A stretch of DNA of 64,000 nucleotides from Rubrivivax sp. (GTDB taxonomy: Bacteria; Pseudomonadota; Gammaproteobacteria; Burkholderiales; Burkholderiaceae_C): positions 19,150 through 83,149 of the forward strand of contig JAIXSE010000023.1 in NCBI GenBank assembly GCA_027484825.1, read 5' to 3'. The notes beneath the pieces are model-generated. The model saw only the letters and a program-made list of their open reading frames with translations, was not told the origin of the DNA and ran no database searches. The position numbers were made by a program, and so were the translations under genes. Positions within the stretch are counted from its first letter, which is position 1; every line of letters begins with the position of its first letter. This document shows positions 8,271 to 15,535 of this stretch, one piece after another.

Positions 8271-9296
8271 TCAGGCGGGCTGGGCTTCCACCGGGTCCGC
8301 CGCGTCCACGGCGTGCGCCAGCATGTGCACCGTCGGCCCGCCAAGGTCCGCCAGCCAGTCGTCGTCCGAGCCCTCGTTCATGCCCTCGAGCAGGAAGGTG
8401 GAGAGGTAGCGCTCGCCGGTGTCCGGCAGCATGGCCAGCAGCACCGAGCCGGCCGGGGCCTCACGGGCCACGTCCAGCGCCGTTGCCACCGTGGCGCCGG
8501 CGGAGAGGCCCACAAAAATGCCCTCCTCCGCCGCCAGCCGCCGCGACGTGTCCCGCCCGACCACTTCATCGATCGGCCGCAGCTCATCAATCACACTCGG
8601 GTCCAGCACGCTGGGCACGAAGTTGGGCGCCCATCCCTGGATCTGGTGCACCTGCCAGGGCTGGCCCGCCAGCACCGCCGCATTGGCCGGCTCCGCGGCC
8701 ACCACCCGCACCTGCGGACGGGCCAGCTTGAGCATCTGGCCCACGCCGGTCAGCGTGCCGGTGGTGCCGAAGCCGGTGACGAAGTAGTCGAGCCGCTTGC
8801 CGGCGAAGTCGCTGAGGATTTCGGCGGCGGTGGTCTCGCGGTGGAAGGCCGGGTTGGCGGGGTTGTCGAACTGACGGGCGCGGAACCAGCCGTGGCGGGC
8901 CGCGAGTTCATCGGCGATCCGGTTGCCCCCGCTGCTGCCCAGCGCGGCCGGGAACAGCAGCACCTTGCCGCCATAGGCGCGGATCAGCTTGCGGCGCTCG
9001 ATCGAATACGAATCCGACATCACCGCCACAAACCGATACCCGCGCGCCGCCGCCACCATGGCCAGCGCAATGCCGACATTGCCGGAGGTGCATTCGCAGA
9101 TCGTGTCGCCCGGCTTGAGCAGGCCCTTGGCTTCAGCGTCCAGCACAACGGCCAGTGCGAGGCGGTCCTTGACCGACCCGCCAGGGTTGAAGGATTCGAC
9201 CTTGACGTAGAGGCTCACATGCGGCGGCGCCACGCGATGCAGCTTGACGATGGGGGTGCGGCCGATGGTGTCGAGGATGCTGTTGTAGAGAGGCAT
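8271..9296 (-). CDS. dcsD: Cysteine synthase-like PLP enzyme, DcsD-like (O-ureido-L-serine synthase)
   Basis: 341 residues, fold-type II PLP enzyme of the OASS/CBS family. The Schiff-base lysine is K43 in NPGGSVKDR. The substrate loop is TSGNVGIA (TSGNTGIA in ordinary CysK), and the phosphate-binding glycine loop is GFGTTGT. Ordinary CysK makes cysteine from O-acetylserine and sulfide; DcsD replaces acetate with hydroxyurea to give O-ureido-L-serine. Placement between arginase-like and MetX-like genes favours the DcsD role. A C-terminal tail of ~25 residues goes beyond typical CysK length. The ATG at 9296 has AGGA upstream. A housekeeping CysK/CysM function cannot be excluded by sequence alone. 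Confidence 0.85.
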   Translation of the reverse strand: MPLYNSILDTIGRTPIVKLHRVAPPHVSLYVKVESFNPGGSVKDRLALAVVLDAEAKGLLKPGDTICECTSGNVGIALAMVAAARGYRFVAVMSDSYSIERRKLIRAYGGKVLLFPAALGSSGGNRIADELAARHGWFRARQFDNPANPAFHRETTAAEILSDFAGKRLDYFVTGFGTTGTLTGVGQMLKLARPQVRVVAAEPANAAVLAGQPWQVHQIQGWAPNFVPSVLDPSVIDELRPIDEVVGRDTSRRLAAEEGIFVGLSAGATVATALDVAREAPAGSVLLAMLPDTGERYLSTFLLEGMNEGSDDDWLADLGGPTVHMLAHAVDAADPVEAQPA

Positions 9297-9337
9297 GGTG
9301 GTGTCCTGGTGAGAGGGATGAGGATGGGGATGTGAAG

Positions 9338-9361
9338 GGATCGAAGGATGGATCGAAGGAT
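9338..9361. repeat. Two tandem GGATCGAAGGAT units between dcsB- and dcsD-like genes
   Basis: The 88-bp gap between the two genes contains the 12-mer GGATCGAAGGAT twice in tandem, flanked by further purine-rich GGATG motifs from 9315. No hairpin is evident. It looks like replication-slippage repeat growth in an intercistronic spacer. Confidence 0.7.
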
Positions 9362-9384
9362 GAATAGCGCGATGAATGAAGCGA

Positions 9385-10221
9385 TCACGAGCGGCACACG
9401 GCCGGGCGCTCCCCGCGTTGATCGAATACGGGCGCCACGATGTCCAGAATCACGTCGAGCGCTGCGGCATTGACCGCTTCATCGAGCGAGGCGTTGAACT
9501 CGGCCAGTTCGATGCCGCGCAATTGCGCCGCGGGGATCGCCTCGAACAGCGCGCGGATCTGCGACGGATGCAATCCGTTGGGTACGACGTAGTCGGCCGG
9601 CAGATGCCCCGGCTCCAGCACATCCCAGTCGATGTGCACCCAGACGGGGGCTTGCCCGATGGCCGCCAGCACCGCTTCGGGCGTGACCTGCGCGGGAGGC
9701 AGGATGCGCACGCCGGCCTGGGTGAGCAGCGCCTGCTCCGCCGCGTCGATGTCGCGGGCACCGACCAGCACCACCTGGCGGGGCTGCAGGCCGGCGCCGT
9801 GGCCGCTGTCCCACAGCCCGCAGGCGCCGGCCAGCACCATGCCGCCGAGGTAGCCGGAGCCGGTGGTGTCCGGCGTGTTGAAGTCGCCATGTGCATCGAT
9901 CCAGAGCACCACCGCGTCGGGATGCTCCTGCGCCACGCGAGGCAGGCTGGCCAGGCTCGCCGAGCAGGTGTTGGACAGCATCACCGTCAGGGGCTGGCTG
10001 CGCAGGCTGCGGTCGATGGCGTCGCGCAGGCCCAGCAGCGTGTCGCGGGCTTGCGGCAGGCTGTCTCGCCAGTCGTCCTGCGCAGCAGGCTGCGGCTGGC
10101 CGATGGCGCGGATGCCAAACCCATAACGCTGCTGCAGGGCCTGCGCCGTGCGGGCGGCGCCTTCGATCATGCGCGGAGCGCGGTCGGCCACGCGGCCTTG
10201 GGACACGATCAGTTCAATCAT
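9385..10221 (-). CDS. dcsB: Arginase-fold hydrolase, DcsB-like (N-omega-hydroxy-L-arginine to hydroxyurea)
   Basis: 278 residues, ureohydrolase (arginase/agmatinase) fold. Metal-binding motifs are WIDAHGDFNTPD (D109, H111, D113) and HIDWDVLEPG (D198, D200). Where arginases have the ligand His in GGDH, this protein reads SNTCSAS with Cys86. From memory, a His-to-Cys change at exactly this place distinguishes DcsB, which hydrolyses N-hydroxyarginine to hydroxyurea and ornithine. The start ATG at 10221 overlaps the dcsA-like stop in an ATGA junction, implying translational coupling with the enzyme that would supply hydroxyarginine. A longer ORF start at 10311 lies inside dcsA and is rejected. 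Confidence 0.9.
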   Translation of the reverse strand: MIELIVSQGRVADRAPRMIEGAARTAQALQQRYGFGIRAIGQPQPAAQDDWRDSLPQARDTLLGLRDAIDRSLRSQPLTVMLSNTCSASLASLPRVAQEHPDAVVLWIDAHGDFNTPDTTGSGYLGGMVLAGACGLWDSGHGAGLQPRQVVLVGARDIDAAEQALLTQAGVRILPPAQVTPEAVLAAIGQAPVWVHIDWDVLEPGHLPADYVVPNGLHPSQIRALFEAIPAAQLRGIELAEFNASLDEAVNAAALDVILDIVAPVFDQRGERPAVCRS

Positions 10222-10982
10222 GGTGTGGAGGTGCTGGTGGAGAGACGTTGGAGGAAGGGGCACTGGTCGGCGCGCGGACCGTTGTGGTCCAGCAGGCCGT
10301 ACTGCCACCATTCGCGGCTGTCGGCGCCGAAGAAGCCCAGTTGGGGGGCGTGCGGCTGGCCGTCATAGCGCTCGATGCGCTGGCGAATGTTGGTGCGGAC
10401 CTGGCGGCCGCCGGGGGTGTTGCCCGCGAAGATGTCAAAGCGCTCCCGCGGGTTGATCACGAAGAGAAAGTGACGGCCCAGGTTGCGGCTTCGGCGCGCC
10501 TGATGGGCCGGATGGCTCATGTTGACGAACAGGGGCATGCCGTCGAAACACATGGACCAGTCGGCGGCATCGGGGTTCTCTCCGACGTGGTCGGGCCATG
10601 GGGCCGGGTCTTGTTCATGCAAGGCCTGCAGCACGCGCCATCCGAAGGCGTGATAGGCCTCGGTGGCATCCGCCTCGACAGCGGCGCGGGAGAAACCCAC
10701 CACCAGCGGATAGGCCGTATCCAGGCTCCCATCCCAGGCACGGGAGAGATGGACATACTCGCTCAAACCCGCAGCGAGGTGCCGGAGTCCGGTGTTTTTC
10801 ACATCCGGCACAAATATGAAGCGGATGAGTTTTTTCTTGAAGGCATTCTTCGAAAAAACACACGGAAAACCGGAGTCTCCGGACAGTCTGGATTCCAGAT
10901 CGTGCAATATCTCCTTCCACCATGCGGGTGAATCACTGGATATTTGTGCCTGCGTCAGAAGCGGTGAGGACAAACCGTTCAT
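10218..10982 (-). CDS. dcsA: YqcI/YcgG-family protein, DcsA-like (heme-dependent arginine N-hydroxylation likely)
   Basis: 254 residues, first gene of the operon. The pattern FPCVFSKNAFKKKLIRFIFV near the N-terminus and HPAHQARRSRNLGRHFLFVINPRERFD in the C-terminal half is characteristic of the YqcI/YcgG family. DcsA of the D-cycloserine pathway is a heme protein needed to make N-hydroxy-L-arginine, and I place it in this family from memory. The ATG at 10982 has AGGA about 10 bp upstream; a TTG at 11000 is an alternative. It overlaps the dcsB-like gene by 4 bp. The 5' third (about 10780-10920) is clearly richer in A/T than neighbouring genes, consistent with recent acquisition. A function other than arginine oxidation is possible. 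Confidence 0.8.
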   Translation of the reverse strand: MNGLSSPLLTQAQISSDSPAWWKEILHDLESRLSGDSGFPCVFSKNAFKKKLIRFIFVPDVKNTGLRHLAAGLSEYVHLSRAWDGSLDTAYPLVVGFSRAAVEADATEAYHAFGWRVLQALHEQDPAPWPDHVGENPDAADWSMCFDGMPLFVNMSHPAHQARRSRNLGRHFLFVINPRERFDIFAGNTPGGRQVRTNIRQRIERYDGQPHAPQLGFFGADSREWWQYGLLDHNGPRADQCPFLQRLSTSTSTP

Positions 10983-11000
10983 GAATGATGATTCCTGCAA

Positions 11001-12039
11001 ACGGCCACGGCGGGGCCAGGCCTGGCGCCAAGCAGCCGCCAGGGGGACGTGAAAAAGCGGGGGAATGCGCGGAACCGAAGCGCCCGTGTCAGGCCGGCGG
11101 GAGCCTGGCCAGGAGACCGTCTTTCATTATTTGAAACCCGAATATCAAGCGATTCAGTTCAGCGACGGGCTCAGGATATCCAGACCGGAAACTTTGAAGA
11201 AGGTACGCTTTGGATGAATTAAATAGGTCTGTTACCGACGCACATTTGGGCCGAACACCCCTGTTCGTGGCATTGAAATATGCAGCGCACGCTCCGACGC
11301 ATCCGGGTTCGATAACCGTTTGGCGCTGTTTTGCAAAACAGTTGCAAGAGCTAGACGGGAAAACCCGGGAGCGCGGGGAGGCATCCGGGTATTGAACAGA
11401 TCCAGGAAGCGAAGGGTCGCGGGGGGTTGTGGAGGGGTTGTGGCGCAGCGTCGAGTCGTGCCCCGCATGCAAGCGACGTGGCGCCTGCGCCCTCATCAAC
11501 TTAGGCGTTGACCGAGCGCAAGGGCGAGCGCACAACGCGATGGAGAGCCCCACGACCTTGACTGAGCGCAAGGCCGCGGACGGCGTGCAGGCGCACGCTC
11601 TGACCCATGCCCTTGAAGCAATCTCGCCGAGAGGGCCGCAAGGAGAAAGCCATGATTGCCCTGACCCTGTTCACCCGTCTGTGCGCTGTTGTTCGTCAAG
11701 TCGCGCTTGCGCTGCAAGCGGGGTATGGACGCAGCGGCTTGCGGGCGACCTCAGCCTTGTCCCGGGTGATGGAAGGCGGCAGCGCAGGCGGCTGAAGCCG
11801 CGCCTCGCGCCACCACCCTCGGCTGAGACTCGCTCCCGCGAGCTCAGCGATGCTGTTCAGCCTCAGTGCTGCTGGGCGAGGTGCCTGTCAGCCCGCGCTC
11901 TGCAGCCTGCAAGCCTGCAAGCCTGCAAGCCTGCAAGCCTGCAGCTCTGTAACCCTACAAGCCTGCAGCTCTGTAACCCTACAAGCTTGCAGCCCTGTAG
12001 GAACCCTGCAAGCCTGCAGCATTGCAGCCCTGCAACGCA
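11001..12039. other. Gene-poor 1-kb stretch upstream of the cycloserine-type operon
   Basis: No convincing gene was found on either strand; the open frames (for example minus strand 11089-11571) lack any recognisable domain and good start signals. The stretch holds an A/T-rich patch at about 11115-11245, the likely promoter zone for the minus-strand operon although no clear -35/-10 was assigned. Two copies of a TTGACYGAGCGCAAGG motif lie near 11508 and 11559, and the tandem repeat block starts at 11900. Confidence 0.6.
11900..12035. repeat. Degenerate CTGCAAGC-type tandem repeat block
   Basis: The core is GCCTGCAA repeated in tandem (11905-11938), then two copies of a longer unit built on CTGCAGCTCTGTAACCCTACAAG (about 11939-11986), then diverged CCTGCAAGCCTGCAG units to 12035. 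It has no CRISPR-like spacer structure. The block abuts the 3' end of the minus-strand MFS gene. Confidence 0.8.
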
Positions 12040-13302
12040 TCATCCATGACGCGCCGCGAGTTCCTGCTGCTTGCGACCCGCCGTCGCCCACAGCACCATG
12101 GCGAACACGGCGCCCACCACGCTGCACAGGCCGAAGAACAACATCATGTCGTTGTAGCCGGCCGGATTCTGCGCACTCGCCCCTGCGCGGGTATTGAGCC
12201 ACCCGGCGATCAGGTTCGCAGCGCCGATGCCTGCGTTCTGCACCACCCACATCAGCCCGATGGCGGTGCCGAAGCGATGCGGCGCCACCACCTTGCTGGC
12301 CAGCGGCCACATCACCGCCGGCACCAGGGAGAAGCTGATGCCGATCAGCGCGGTGGACACCCACAGGCCGGAGTGGCTCAGGGCCATCACCGCCAGCGAC
12401 ACCGGCAGCAGCACCGCACCGAATGCCAGGAACGGGGCATAACGCCCCACCCGGTCACACAACCAGCCGAAGGCCGGCGTGGCAAACACGGCAGCCAGGA
12501 ACACGTAGCTGTTCATCTCCCCCGCCGCCGCCAGATCCAGCCCATGCACATGCTGGAAGTACTTGATGGAGAAGGTGCTCCGAAACGCCAGGATCACGGA
12601 ATACCAAAGCACGCACAGCACCAGCAAAAACCAATAGGCCTTGCCGAAATGCAGCAGGTCCCGCCACACAAACGGCTGAGCCTGCGGCGCAGCCACCTGC
12701 TTGGCCGAGGCCGCCACCCGGCGGTCCAGCCACCAGTACAGCAAGGCGGCCGCAAACGAGGCGGCGGCCATGGCTGCGGCAATCAGCAACGGCGGCTGCC
12801 AGCCCTGCGCATAGGCGTGCGGGAACCAGGTCGGGGACATGTCGGTGGAATAGGACCCCAGCCGCCCCAGGGACAGCGCCAGGCCCATGGTGAAGGCCAC
12901 ATTGCTGCCTGCGAAGTATTCGGCCAGCACCGCCAGGGTCGAGATGCCGAAGGTTTCCGCGCCAATGCCAAACAGCAGACGCCCGGCCACCATGCCTTCG
13001 AAGTTGGGACTCAAGGCCGTCAGCAGTGCGCCGACCAGGCAGATGGCCGCCGTGCCCAGCGTCACCTTGGCGGCGCCGAAGCGGTCCACCAGGACGCCGC
13101 CGAGCAGGATCAACACCACGTTGGGCAGGTTGTAGACGGCATTGAGCAGGCCGACCTGCGTGTCGCTGAAGCCGCGCTGGGTCTGCAGCGCATCGGCCAC
13201 CGGGCCGATGGAGTCATAGACGTAATAGTTGCCGTACAGCGCCGCGGCCACCAGGCCGCAGATCCACCAGGCCGTTGCACGGCTGGGAGTGTTGGGGGTC
13301 AT
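12040..13302 (-). CDS. MFS transporter
   Basis: 420 residues, about 12 membrane segments. The loop 2-3 motif is GGVLVDRFGAAKV and the equivalent loop of the second half is WLCDRVGRYAPFL. The start is the ATG at 13302 (MTPNTPSRATAWW), the first Met before TM1. The longer frame back to 13524 would encode an atypical hydrophilic leader crossing an inverted repeat, so I reject it. It resembles metabolite:proton symporters of the anion/sugar type; the substrate is unknown. It is separated from the cycloserine-type operon by the repeat-rich 1-kb gap, so membership in that cluster is doubtful. Confidence 0.85.
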   Translation of the reverse strand: MTPNTPSRATAWWICGLVAAALYGNYYVYDSIGPVADALQTQRGFSDTQVGLLNAVYNLPNVVLILLGGVLVDRFGAAKVTLGTAAICLVGALLTALSPNFEGMVAGRLLFGIGAETFGISTLAVLAEYFAGSNVAFTMGLALSLGRLGSYSTDMSPTWFPHAYAQGWQPPLLIAAAMAAASFAAALLYWWLDRRVAASAKQVAAPQAQPFVWRDLLHFGKAYWFLLVLCVLWYSVILAFRSTFSIKYFQHVHGLDLAAAGEMNSYVFLAAVFATPAFGWLCDRVGRYAPFLAFGAVLLPVSLAVMALSHSGLWVSTALIGISFSLVPAVMWPLASKVVAPHRFGTAIGLMWVVQNAGIGAANLIAGWLNTRAGASAQNPAGYNDMMLFFGLCSVVGAVFAMVLWATAGRKQQELAARHG

Positions 13303-13610
13303 GCCAGATGCTCGAGAGCGGATCGGGGTCGATCCAGAGTGCGCGATTCTCCGGGATTCCCGCAGCAGTCCCGCGGAATTTCCGAATGCGGGCGGCAAGC
13401 GTGATCCAGAGGGTGCCTCAAGCCAGGGGCTTTTGACGACATCTGCGCTGCAAACCCAGTCACTTTTGCACGCCCCTCGCCCGGGCGTGGCCCGGTTTGC
13501 AAGCAGATGTTGTGGCGTTGTCACCGCGTTGCAGTTGGAGAGCTTCCCGTCTGGGAAGGCAACAGCGCTGCGGCTATCCTGAGGCCATCTCGTTCAAACT
13601 GATCGTGCTC
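13303..13610. promoter_or_regulatory. Divergent intergenic region with a long inverted repeat
   Basis: This 308-bp region separates the MFS gene from the small exported protein gene. It contains an imperfect inverted repeat: ACATCTGCGCTGCAAACC at 13439-13456 and GGTTTGCAAGCAGATGT at 13494-13510, matching except for one extra base. Between the arms is a GC-rich palindromic core, CGCCCGGGCG. It could be an operator or a structured leader. No promoter boxes were assigned with confidence. Confidence 0.45.
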
Positions 13611-14078
13611 ATGAGCTCACGTCTCCTGCGTTCCGCGCTGTTCTCGTCCATCACCGCTGTGCTGCTGACGGCCACAGGGGCCAATGCCTGGGCCGCCTGC
13701 CGGGTCCTGACGCCGCCGGAAGGCTGGTCCGCCAGCACCGTCCAGTGGGAAGGCGCCTGCATCGGCGACAACGCTGACGGATTGGGCGTGCTGAAGGAGT
13801 TGCAAGGCAGCTCGGTCAAGCGCAGCTTCCTGGGCCGGGCCTCCAAGGGCGATCTGCTGCTGGGCGTGCTGGAAGAGCCGGGCAAGCCGTGGGTGGCCGG
13901 GCACTTCGACAAAGGCCGCCTGCTGCCCACCGAGGACCGCTGGCCGGCCATCAGTGCCTTTGAAGAAGCCGCCAAGGCCGCAGCCGAAGCCGCGGCCCGT
14001 CTGGAGGCCGCCGGTGACAAGCCGGGCGCGCAGGCGCTGCGCGAGAAGTCGGATCTGCTGCGCAAGCAGATGGAGTGA
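13611..14078 (+). CDS. Small exported protein of unknown function
   Basis: 155 residues. A Sec signal peptide is evident (basic SSRLLR, then SALFSSITAVLLTATGANAWA), with a likely cleavage near AWA/AC. The mature part holds VQWEGACIGDNADGLGVLKE, which resembles a single MORN-like repeat, and ends in an Ala/Glu/Arg-rich helix (AAKAAAEAAARLEAAGD) that may form a coiled coil. I recognise no family. The ATG at 13611 is the first Met that gives a proper signal peptide. Periplasmic location is inferred. Confidence 0.75.
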   Translation: MSSRLLRSALFSSITAVLLTATGANAWAACRVLTPPEGWSASTVQWEGACIGDNADGLGVLKELQGSSVKRSFLGRASKGDLLLGVLEEPGKPWVAGHFDKGRLLPTEDRWPAISAFEEAAKAAAEAAARLEAAGDKPGAQALREKSDLLRKQME

Positions 14079-14156
14079 CGCGGCTGGCGGTGTGTTCTGG
14101 CGGATGTGTTGGACCTCCCGCCAGGGGTCAGCGCGAGGCCGCCTTGGAGACCGCCT

Positions 14157-14996
14157 TCAGCGCCGCGGCCCCGCCGCCTTCACAAGCTGCACCTCAAACA
14201 GCTTGGGCCAGAGCTTGCCGGTCACGAACAGGCGTTTGGCCTTGGCGTCGTAGGCGATGCCGTTGGGTACGTCCTCGCCCTGCGCGTCAGGATTGCGTTC
14301 CGTCATCAGACCGGTCAGGTCGATCCAGCCGGTGACCTTGCCACTGGCCGGATCGATGCGCGCAATGCGGTCGGTCTGCCAGATGTTGGCCAGCACCTCG
14401 CCCTCCACCCATTCCAGCTCATTGAGCTTCTCCACCGGCTTGCCGCCCGCCGTCACCCGCACGCGGCGCGTCTCCTTGAAGGAGACCGGATCGATGAAGC
14501 GCAACTCCGGCGTGCCGTCGCTCATGATCAGCTCCTTGCCGTTCTGGGTCAGGCCCCAGCCTTCACCGGCATAGCTGAACTTGCGCCACAGTTTGAGAGT
14601 GTTGATGTCCAGCACATAGCCGATCTGGTCGGTCCAGGTCAGGCCGATGACGCGGTCGCCCCAGTTCGTGATGCCTTCCCCGAAGACTTCGGCCGGCAGG
14701 CTGGTGTCCATCACCACCTCGCCGGTCTCCAGCTTGACCTTGCGGATGCCGGAGCGGCCCTTCAGGCCGGTGCTCTCCCACATGAAGCCGTCCTTGAAGA
14801 ACAGGCCCTCGGTGAACGCGCCGCGGTCGTGGGGATAGGCCTTCACCACCCTCACGGTGTAGACGGGCAGGCCCGCATCGGCCGCCGTGGCCGCAGGCGC
14901 TTGCAGATGCAGCGCCAGGGCGCCGACCGCCAGCAGGCCCTTGCCGGCCCAGGACATCAGGGCCCGACGGCCCATGGGAGACAGGATGGTGCGCAT
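14157..14996 (-). CDS. Glutaminyl-peptide cyclotransferase (beta-propeller bacterial type)
   Basis: 279 residues. The N-terminal export signal carries arginines (MGRRALMSWAGKGLL, then ALALHLQAPAATAA). The mature protein is the five-bladed-propeller glutamine cyclotransferase family, with the family start VVKAYPHDRGAFTEGLFF (active-site Glu in FTEGL) and later WGDRVIGLTW, LNELEWVEGEVLANIWQTDRIARID and NGIAYD. These enzymes convert N-terminal glutamine to pyroglutamate in the periplasm. It is convergent with the small exported protein gene (78-bp gap) and divergent from the iron-uptake operon. Confidence 0.92.
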   Translation of the reverse strand: MRTILSPMGRRALMSWAGKGLLAVGALALHLQAPAATAADAGLPVYTVRVVKAYPHDRGAFTEGLFFKDGFMWESTGLKGRSGIRKVKLETGEVVMDTSLPAEVFGEGITNWGDRVIGLTWTDQIGYVLDINTLKLWRKFSYAGEGWGLTQNGKELIMSDGTPELRFIDPVSFKETRRVRVTAGGKPVEKLNELEWVEGEVLANIWQTDRIARIDPASGKVTGWIDLTGLMTERNPDAQGEDVPNGIAYDAKAKRLFVTGKLWPKLFEVQLVKAAGPRR

Positions 14997-15117
14997 GAGA
15001 GTTCCAGAGGAAGGCCCCGCAATCTACACGATTCCGCACCCGGGGCGGACGGGCTGGCCGCAGAGCGCCCAGGCACCGGTTTCCCCGCGCCGAATGCCCG
15101 TTTTTTCTGTCACTCCC

Positions 15118-15136
15118 GATAGGAATCATTCTCATC
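15118..15136. promoter_or_regulatory. Candidate Fur box upstream of the DUF3649-PepSY-DUF3325 operon
   Basis: The 19-mer GATAGGAATCATTCTCATC is a 9-1-9 imperfect palindrome close to the Fur consensus GATAATGATAATCATTATC (the half-sites agree at 7 of 9 positions). It lies ~75 bp before the start of the first gene. Iron-regulated expression of the operon is inferred. Confidence 0.65.
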
Positions 15137-15209
15137 TTGTAGGACACTGCGGCCTCGGTCGGCGAGTCTCCCGGGTCCCCGGGGCCGCTGTGATTGCCGC
15201 TTCCACACC

Positions 15210-15521
15210 ATGACGTCCTCGACAACGCTGAGCCGCGTGCGGCCCGCGCTGCCTTGGGTCCTCCGCATTCTTGCGGCGACCCTGGGTGGCTACCTCTTTT
15301 GCTGGGGCTTCATCGCCCTGACGCTGGCCGGCGGCTATGCGGCGGGCATGTCCTTCCACGATGCCGAGCACCTGTCCGCGATGCTGGGCATGCTCGTCTT
15401 TCTGGGCCTGTTCCTCTGGGCCTTCGCCGCGCGCAGCGTGCTGCGGGTCTGGGTGACGCTGCTGGCGGGCGGCGGTTTGATGGCGGGTGCGGCGGCGCTG
15501 GTGCAGCGCGCGCTGGTTTGA
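15210..15521 (+). CDS. DUF3649 family membrane protein, iron-uptake associated
   Basis: 103 residues with three hydrophobic segments (ILAATLGGYLFCWGFIALTL, LSAMLGMLVFLGLFLWAFA, VTLLAGGGLMAGAAAL). The family regularly precedes PepSY-domain proteins and DUF3325 proteins in siderophore-uptake gene sets, and the same order is seen here. Its molecular role is not established. A Fur-box-like site lies upstream. The gene ends 14 bp before the PepSY start. Confidence 0.85.
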   Translation: MTSSTTLSRVRPALPWVLRILAATLGGYLFCWGFIALTLAGGYAAGMSFHDAEHLSAMLGMLVFLGLFLWAFAARSVLRVWVTLLAGGGLMAGAAALVQRALV

Positions 15522-15535
15522 TCGGAGACGTCCTG

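Noticed and set aside
8271..9296. Calling the CysK-like and MetX-like genes housekeeping cysK and metX
   Set aside because: They lie in one operon with the Cys-substituted arginase homologue, the YqcI/YcgG protein and the ATP-grasp ligase, so dedicated pathway roles are more likely. Sequence alone does not exclude housekeeping activity.
11089..11571. A possible 160-residue minus-strand gene upstream of the dcsA-like gene
   Set aside because: It has no recognised domain, Arg/Pro/Ser-rich shadow composition in its first half and no convincing start; left as intergenic.
11900..12035. Possible CRISPR array
   Set aside because: Units are 8 and ~24 bp, contiguous and degenerate, with no regular unique spacers and no cas genes nearby.
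11429..12049. A 206-codon plus-strand frame ending in ACKPASLQ-type repeats
   Set aside because: The repeats are a translation of the CTGCAAGC tandem DNA repeat. There is no ribosome binding site or homology.
12040..13302. Second MFS transporter as part of the cycloserine-type cluster
   Set aside because: A 1-kb repeat-rich gap separates it from the operon, and its type resembles metabolite symporters. The exporter at 3942 is the better candidate.
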